This document shows, piece by piece, positions 5,902-8,663 of a stretch of DNA of 8,663 nt; position 1 is the stretch's first letter, and every line of letters begins with the position of its first letter. The notes beneath the pieces were generated by a model. That model was not told where the DNA came from. It made no database searches and saw nothing but the letters and a program-made list of their open reading frames with translations. A program made the position numbers and the translations under genes. Source of the stretch: Acidimicrobiia bacterium (GTDB lineage Bacteria; Actinomycetota; Acidimicrobiia; Spongiisociales; UBA5794); NCBI GenBank assembly GCA_013001485.1, contig JABDMN010000045.1, positions 1-8,663 of the forward strand. Direction: 5' to 3'.

Positions 5902-7412
5902 CCACCGTTCGATCGACCAACCCCAGAACCGGCGACGAGGTCCCCACCAAGTCCACGGAGACGACCGAGCCGGAACTTCAGGACATCATGGAGCGAGCAA
6001 GCGTTGCCAGCGCCCGGCTCGGAGCAGTATCGCCGTCGGTCCAAGCCGCCGCCCTTCGCTCCGTCGCTTCGGCCCTGCATAACGAGCGCACGAGCTTGGC
6101 CGAACTTGCCGATCGAGAAACCGCCCTGGGACTTCCCCGGCTCGAAGGGGAGGTTGGGCGTGCAGCCGCACAGTTCGAACTCTTTGCCTCCGTGGTCGAC
6201 GACGGTGAGTTCTTGGAGGCCACGATCGACCACGCCGATCCCGACAGCGGACAACCTGATGTTCGCCGAGTTCTGGAGCCGATCGGACCGGTTGCGGTGT
6301 TCGGAGCATCGAACTTCCCGTTTGCGTTCTCGATCGCCGGCGGGGACACCGCCTCGGCCCTGGCGGCAGGGAATGCTGTTGTCGCAAAGGCTCACCCCTC
6401 TCACCCGGCTACTTCCGATGCCTCGGCGCTGACCATCCGCAGCGCGCTCGAAGCGGCCGGGTTACCGCCAGACAGCTTGTCTGTGGTCCACGGCGTCGAG
6501 GCGGGTGCCGCCCTGGTCCAGCACCCAAGGATCCAAGCTGTTGGCTTCACCGGCTCGCTGGCCGGAGGCCGGGCTTTGCACGATCTGGCGATGAGCCGGT
6601 CGTCACCAATCCCCTTCTACGGGGAACTCGGGAGTCTCAACCCCGTCGTGGTTACGCCCGCGGCTGCCGCAACTCGTGGTACCGGCATTGCGCAGGGATT
6701 TCTCGAGAGCTACACGCTCGGAGTCGGGCAGTTCTGCACCAAACCGGGCATCGTGCTGGTGCCGAAGAGCGCGGCGTCGGGCTTCGTCGAGCACCTGGCC
6801 GAACGAATCGTGGCGCACGAGGGCGGGTTTCTCCTAAATCAATCCATCAAACGGGCCTTCCGAGCGCATCTGGATTCGCTGAACGTCGATGGTGAGCCGC
6901 TGGAGCTGTTGGTGTCGCAGCCAGCCGACACCGACGGGACGAAGGCAGGTATCGCACTGGCCGTGGTCGATGCGGACGCAGTTGACTGGACCGCCTCGCC
7001 TTTGGCCCACGAGTGCTTCGGCCCATTCGCAGTGGTTGTTCGCTACGACTCGATCGACCAGGCGCTCAATGTGCTCAGCGCACTTCCGGCGTCCCTGACA
7101 GCCACTATCCATGCCGAAGACGGCGACCCCGACAGCGCAGCGGTCTTCGCTGCACTCCGGCAAGAGGCGGGACGAGTGGTGTGGAATGGCTTCCCCACGG
7201 GGGTCCGCATTGGCTGGGCGATGCACCATGGGGGGCGCTACCCGGCCTCGACCAACCCTCTCCACACCTCGGTTGGAGCGAGTTCGGTTCGCCGTTTTCT
7301 TCGCCCCGTTGCGTATCAGGGGGTGCCCGACACACACCTGCCGTACTCACTTCGCGACGGCAACCCCCTCGCTCTTCCCAGGCGCGTCGACGGTCAGCGG
7401 CTCCTGCCTTGA
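5898..7412 (+). CDS. Alpha-ketoglutarate-semialdehyde (2,5-dioxovalerate) dehydrogenase
   Basis: A 504-residue aldehyde dehydrogenase. The oxyanion Asn139 is in 'FGASNFPFAFS', the cofactor Lys164 in 'AKAHPSHP', the NAD-loop 'GFTGS' at 216-220, the general base Glu243 in 'YGELGSLNP', the nucleophile Cys280 in 'GVGQFCTKPG' and the second cofactor Glu372 in 'HECFGPF'. The 'SNFPFAFSIAGGDTASALAAG', 'GELGSLNP' (for GEMGSINP) and C-terminal 'RFLRPVAYQ...DGNPL' blocks (abridged) are characteristic of the KGSADH branch used in pentarate, hexarate and pentose oxidation rather than general ALDHs. It oxidises alpha-ketoglutarate semialdehyde to 2-oxoglutarate with NAD(P)+, delivering carbon to the TCA cycle. 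ATG 5898 overlaps the previous stop (ATGA), which implies translational coupling. It is the last operon gene; no clear hairpin-plus-T-run terminator follows. Confidence 0.9.
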   Translation: MTTVRSTNPRTGDEVPTKSTETTEPELQDIMERASVASARLGAVSPSVQAAALRSVASALHNERTSLAELADRETALGLPRLEGEVGRAAAQFELFASVVDDGEFLEATIDHADPDSGQPDVRRVLEPIGPVAVFGASNFPFAFSIAGGDTASALAAGNAVVAKAHPSHPATSDASALTIRSALEAAGLPPDSLSVVHGVEAGAALVQHPRIQAVGFTGSLAGGRALHDLAMSRSSPIPFYGELGSLNPVVVTPAAAATRGTGIAQGFLESYTLGVGQFCTKPGIVLVPKSAASGFVEHLAERIVAHEGGFLLNQSIKRAFRAHLDSLNVDGEPLELLVSQPADTDGTKAGIALAVVDADAVDWTASPLAHECFGPFAVVVRYDSIDQALNVLSALPASLTATIHAEDGDPDSAAVFAALRQEAGRVVWNGFPTGVRIGWAMHHGGRYPASTNPLHTSVGASSVRRFLRPVAYQGVPDTHLPYSLRDGNPLALPRRVDGQRLLP

Positions 7413-7452
7413 CAGTTTCCATACGTGGCGGGGTGTGGGTGCCTGATTAAGA

Positions 7453-7614
7453 CTTGTGGGTGCGTTCCTCATCGACATCACCAGCCACGAGGTCTTCTTC
7501 GCCGGCATCACCATCAACCCGACCGGCCCATGGACCACACAAGCCGCCCGCAACCTGTTCCACTCCCACGGCGAACAACTCGCTGCCGCACGGGCGCTCG
7601 TCCGAGACAGGGGC
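7453..7614 (+). mobile_element. Integrase/transposase core-domain remnant
   Basis: About 53 codons in the frame of 7456 read 'GAFLIDITSHEVFFAGIT', 'NPTGPWTTQAARNLF' and 'GEQLAAARALVRDRG'. This closely follows the DDE integrase core (rve) proteins widespread in Actinobacteria, between the first and second catalytic acids; these normally continue as RDRD-x-KF. Homology stops abruptly after 'RDRG', just where the second catalytic Asp should come. The part before it, with the first Asp, is missing, and a TGA lies at 7444-7446. The frame stays open to 7710 but with unrelated sequence. It is therefore a relic, not an active element. It begins only about 40 bases after the last catabolic gene and marks the right-hand junction of the island. 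No terminal inverted repeats were identified. Confidence 0.7.
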
Positions 7615-7623
7615 AGGGTGGCT

Positions 7624-7638
7624 CCAGCTCGGAGCTGG
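7624..7638. repeat. CCAGCT-N3-AGCTGG inverted repeat at the integrase breakpoint
   Basis: A perfect 6-bp inverted repeat with a 3-base loop (CCAGCT-cgg-AGCTGG) lies about 10 bases after integrase homology is lost. It may be a chance hairpin or a scar of the rearrangement; no T-run follows, so a terminator is unlikely. Confidence 0.3.
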
Positions 7639-7984
7639 GCGCACGCTGGGCGATCTGGACTCTCGCCACCTGCGTTCGAATCGGCGCTCGGTTGGAGGCT
7701 GAGTCGATGAGGCCTGCGGTGTCTACGCTGGAAACCCCACGCTCGGAACCGCCCGACTCGAGCCGACACGACCACAAAACCCCAATTCACAGACCTGCGG
7801 CCGCCATTTTTGGGCGGGACCCTGCGTCCGACACCCAGGTGCCAGAAAGCTCTGACCAGGGCTTCTCCAAACGTGTCGGAGGGGCGTATGCAACCCTTAA
7901 CCCTCGCCGTCGAGGCGACTGGCTCTGGCTGGATGCTTTCGCCTGAAGCAGGAGCACGACGCCGCTAGACCCGGGACTCGGCAA
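7639..7984. other. Intergenic stretch without recognisable gene
   Basis: These roughly 350 bases separate the integrase relic from the downstream toxin-antitoxin operator. Open frames cross it on both strands (for example 7425-7946 plus), but their translations are rich in Arg, Pro, Ser and His, carry no domain motif and change character along their length, as expected of shadow frames in GC-rich decayed DNA. A weak CCGCC...GGCGG hairpin with a T-rich loop sits near 7802-7818. I see nothing else that can be named. Confidence 0.5.
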
Positions 7985-8006
7985 TGTAGCACAACCGTGC
8001 TACAGT
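7985..8006. promoter_or_regulatory. Palindromic operator and -10 box of the RHH/PIN module
   Basis: An 8-bp perfect inverted repeat, TGTAGCAC-aacc-GTGCTACA (7985-8004), lies 9 bases before the antitoxin ATG. The right arm runs into TACAGT (8001-8006), a good -10 hexamer whose distance to the ATG at 8014 (7 bases between) suggests transcription begins at or next to the start codon, a leaderless message. No Shine-Dalgarno sequence is present, which agrees. RHH antitoxins typically bind such palindromes with their toxin to repress their own promoter; binding here is inferred. Confidence 0.65.
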
Positions 8007-8013
8007 CGGTCTC

Positions 8014-8241
8014 ATGGCCACCACCACAGTCCGACTCGACGACGAGGACGAAGCCCTCCTCGACCTACTTGCACCTGAATATGGCGGGCGCTCCAGCGCA
8101 ATCCGCCAAGCTCTCCGCAGCCTCGCAGCCGACCGGAAACGCCAGGATGCCCTCAGCGCGTTTCTCGCCGAGTGGGACACCGAACAGGGTCCAATCAAAG
8201 AGGAAGACGTCGCTGCAATGGCCGAACGATACGGCCTGTGA
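8014..8241 (+). CDS. Ribbon-helix-helix (VapB/CopG-type) antitoxin
   Basis: A 75-residue protein starting with the DNA-binding strand 'TTVRLDDEDEALL' and two helices containing 'RSSAIRQALRSLA' (residues about 26-38), the RHH layout. An acidic C-terminal part ('EWDTEQGPIKEEDV', residues about 53-66) probably binds the toxin. The ATG at 8014 is the only sensible start and is placed just behind the palindromic operator. The stop TGA overlaps the GTG start of the PIN gene (GTGA), as expected in a coupled toxin-antitoxin operon. It would neutralise the PIN ribonuclease and repress the pair. Confidence 0.87.
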   Translation: MATTTVRLDDEDEALLDLLAPEYGGRSSAIRQALRSLAADRKRQDALSAFLAEWDTEQGPIKEEDVAAMAERYGL

Positions 8242-8612
8242 TTCTCGACGCCGGGTTCCTCATCTCGGTCGACCGCAGTGAGCAAACCACCCACGCATTC
8301 CTGACTGCAGCAAGCAGATCCGAAACCACTCTCCACACCACCCACCCCGTCGTCGGGCAGGTATGGCGCAACGGACCCCGACAAGCCCGCCTCGCCGCAT
8401 TCCTCAAGACCATCACGATCCACCCACTCGACGACGGCCGCCCAGTCGGACAACTCCTTGCTCAGACCAAAACAACAGACGTCGTCGACGCCCACCTGGT
8501 GATCACCGCCGTACGCCTCGGCGACGACATCCTGACCGGCGACCCCGACGACCTCATCACGCTCAGTGCCGCGCTCGGACCTGCCGCCCCCACGATCCAT
8601 ACCTGGCCGTGA
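8238..8612 (+). CDS. PIN-domain ribonuclease toxin (VapC-like)
   Basis: A 124-residue PIN-domain protein. Acidic active-site candidates are Asp4 ('ILDAGFLI'), Asp81 and Asp84 ('TDVVDAHLV') and Asp102 ('ILTGDPDDL'). The helix position that is Glu in many VapC proteins is Gln41 in 'VVGQVWRNGPRQARLAAFL' (split: Gln41, then RQARLA at 48-53). As I recall, related actinobacterial PIN proteins share this QVWR form, so it need not mean inactivity. VapC-type toxins cleave tRNA or rRNA when the antitoxin is degraded. GTG 8238 is chosen because it overlaps the antitoxin stop and lets the protein begin with the catalytic Asp strand; the earlier in-frame ATG at 8172 lies inside the antitoxin gene. The gene ends 29 bases before the possible tRNA 3' end. 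Confidence 0.86.
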   Translation: MILDAGFLISVDRSEQTTHAFLTAASRSETTLHTTHPVVGQVWRNGPRQARLAAFLKTITIHPLDDGRPVGQLLAQTKTTDVVDAHLVITAVRLGDDILTGDPDDLITLSAALGPAAPTIHTWP

Positions 8613-8629
8613 AGCTTCCGAGAACCGTT

Positions 8630-8644
8630 TACTAACGCTTATGT
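8630..8644 (+). repeat. Second copy of the TACTAACGCTTxTGT repeat
   Basis: TACTAACGCTTATGT here differs from 576-590 (TACTAACGCTTGTGT) at one base. The two copies are in direct orientation and lie near both outer edges of the window's accessory block, this one running into the last three bases of the possible tRNA. One such match in a window of this size can occur by chance, so an attachment-site meaning is tentative. Confidence 0.3.
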
Positions 8645-8663
8645 CGGAGGGGGGACTTGAACT
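8642..8663 (-). tRNA. Possible tRNA 3' end (identity unknown), cut by window edge
   Basis: The complement reads G-TTCAAGT-C, a canonical T-loop with its closing pair, then CCCC, then CTCCGAC as the 3' acceptor strand and A as discriminator base. No CCA is encoded. The TTCAAGT loop and A73 would suit a leucine tRNA, but the anticodon is outside the window. Against the call, the base before the loop-closing G (complement of 8663) is A and would face C rather than U or G in the T-stem. The same bases can also be read as a plus-strand ATG start at 8641 (MSEGGLE), but without a ribosome binding site. Confidence 0.38.

Noticed and set aside
7674..7682. GTTCGAATC, resembling a tRNA T-loop
   Set aside because: The flanking bases do not form a T-stem or an acceptor stem, and no cloverleaf fits.
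7802..7818. CCGCC-N7-GGCGG hairpin with T-rich loop as a terminator
   Set aside because: The stem is only 5 bp, the T-run is in the loop rather than after the stem, and it is almost 400 bases from the operon end.
7425..7946. 173-residue plus-strand open frame
   Set aside because: It is in a different frame from the integrase homology, its composition is that of a shadow frame, and it has no recognisable motif or ribosome binding site.
1..8663. CRISPR array, phage structural genes or rRNA
   Set aside because: No regularly spaced repeats, no phage structural motifs and no rRNA-like sequence were seen in the window.

Overview
The window is GC-rich with actinobacterial codon use (C or G in most third positions) and actinobacterial-style gene families: MazE ending in a 'PW' tail, MazF, a PIN toxin of the 'QVWRNGPRQARLA' type, and an integrase relic. 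An uncultured actinomycete-like bacterium, possibly of the Acidimicrobiia, is a reasonable guess. No rRNA or other taxonomic marker is present to confirm it.

Layout. (1) 1-520: the 3' end of a MazE-like antitoxin gene and a complete MazF-like toxin gene. (2) 521-1270: a short gap with a CTAAC-N6-GTTAG inverted repeat, then an alpha/beta-hydrolase lipoprotein gene whose C-terminal third is missing. Its reading frame runs out into the antisense strand of the next gene. (3) 1271-7412: a compact six-gene catabolic island. An SDR dehydrogenase gene is on the minus strand. Divergent from it is a tightly packed plus-strand operon: GntR/FadR regulator, enolase-superfamily dehydratase, SMP-30 lactonase, FAH-family 2-keto-3-deoxy-acid dehydratase, and alpha-ketoglutarate-semialdehyde dehydrogenase. 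All operon genes overlap or abut. (4) 7413-8013: a decayed, non-coding stretch containing a fragment of an integrase/transposase core domain. (5) 8014-8612: a complete ribbon-helix-helix/PIN (VapBC-like) toxin-antitoxin pair behind a palindromic operator. (6) 8642-8663: a possible tRNA 3' end on the minus strand, cut by the window edge.

How the genes work together. The island encodes every step of a non-phosphorylative (Weimberg/Dahms-type) route from an aldose to 2-oxoglutarate: sugar to lactone (SDR), lactone to sugar acid (SMP-30), sugar acid to 2-keto-3-deoxy acid (enolase-superfamily dehydratase), then to alpha-ketoglutarate semialdehyde (FAH/KdaD-like), then to 2-oxoglutarate (KGSADH). 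The enzyme combination resembles the archaeal pentose pathways (Sulfolobus D-arabinose, Haloferax pentoses) more than the classical Caulobacter version, which uses an IlvD/EDD-family dehydratase. The substrate is most likely a pentose, but its identity cannot be read from the sequence, and no transporter is in the window.

The surroundings (a gene truncated at the left junction, an integrase relic at the right junction, toxin-antitoxin modules on both sides, a possible tRNA end, and a 15-base imperfect direct repeat near both outer edges) suggest the catabolic block sits in an accessory, rearranged region. A single integration event is not proven.
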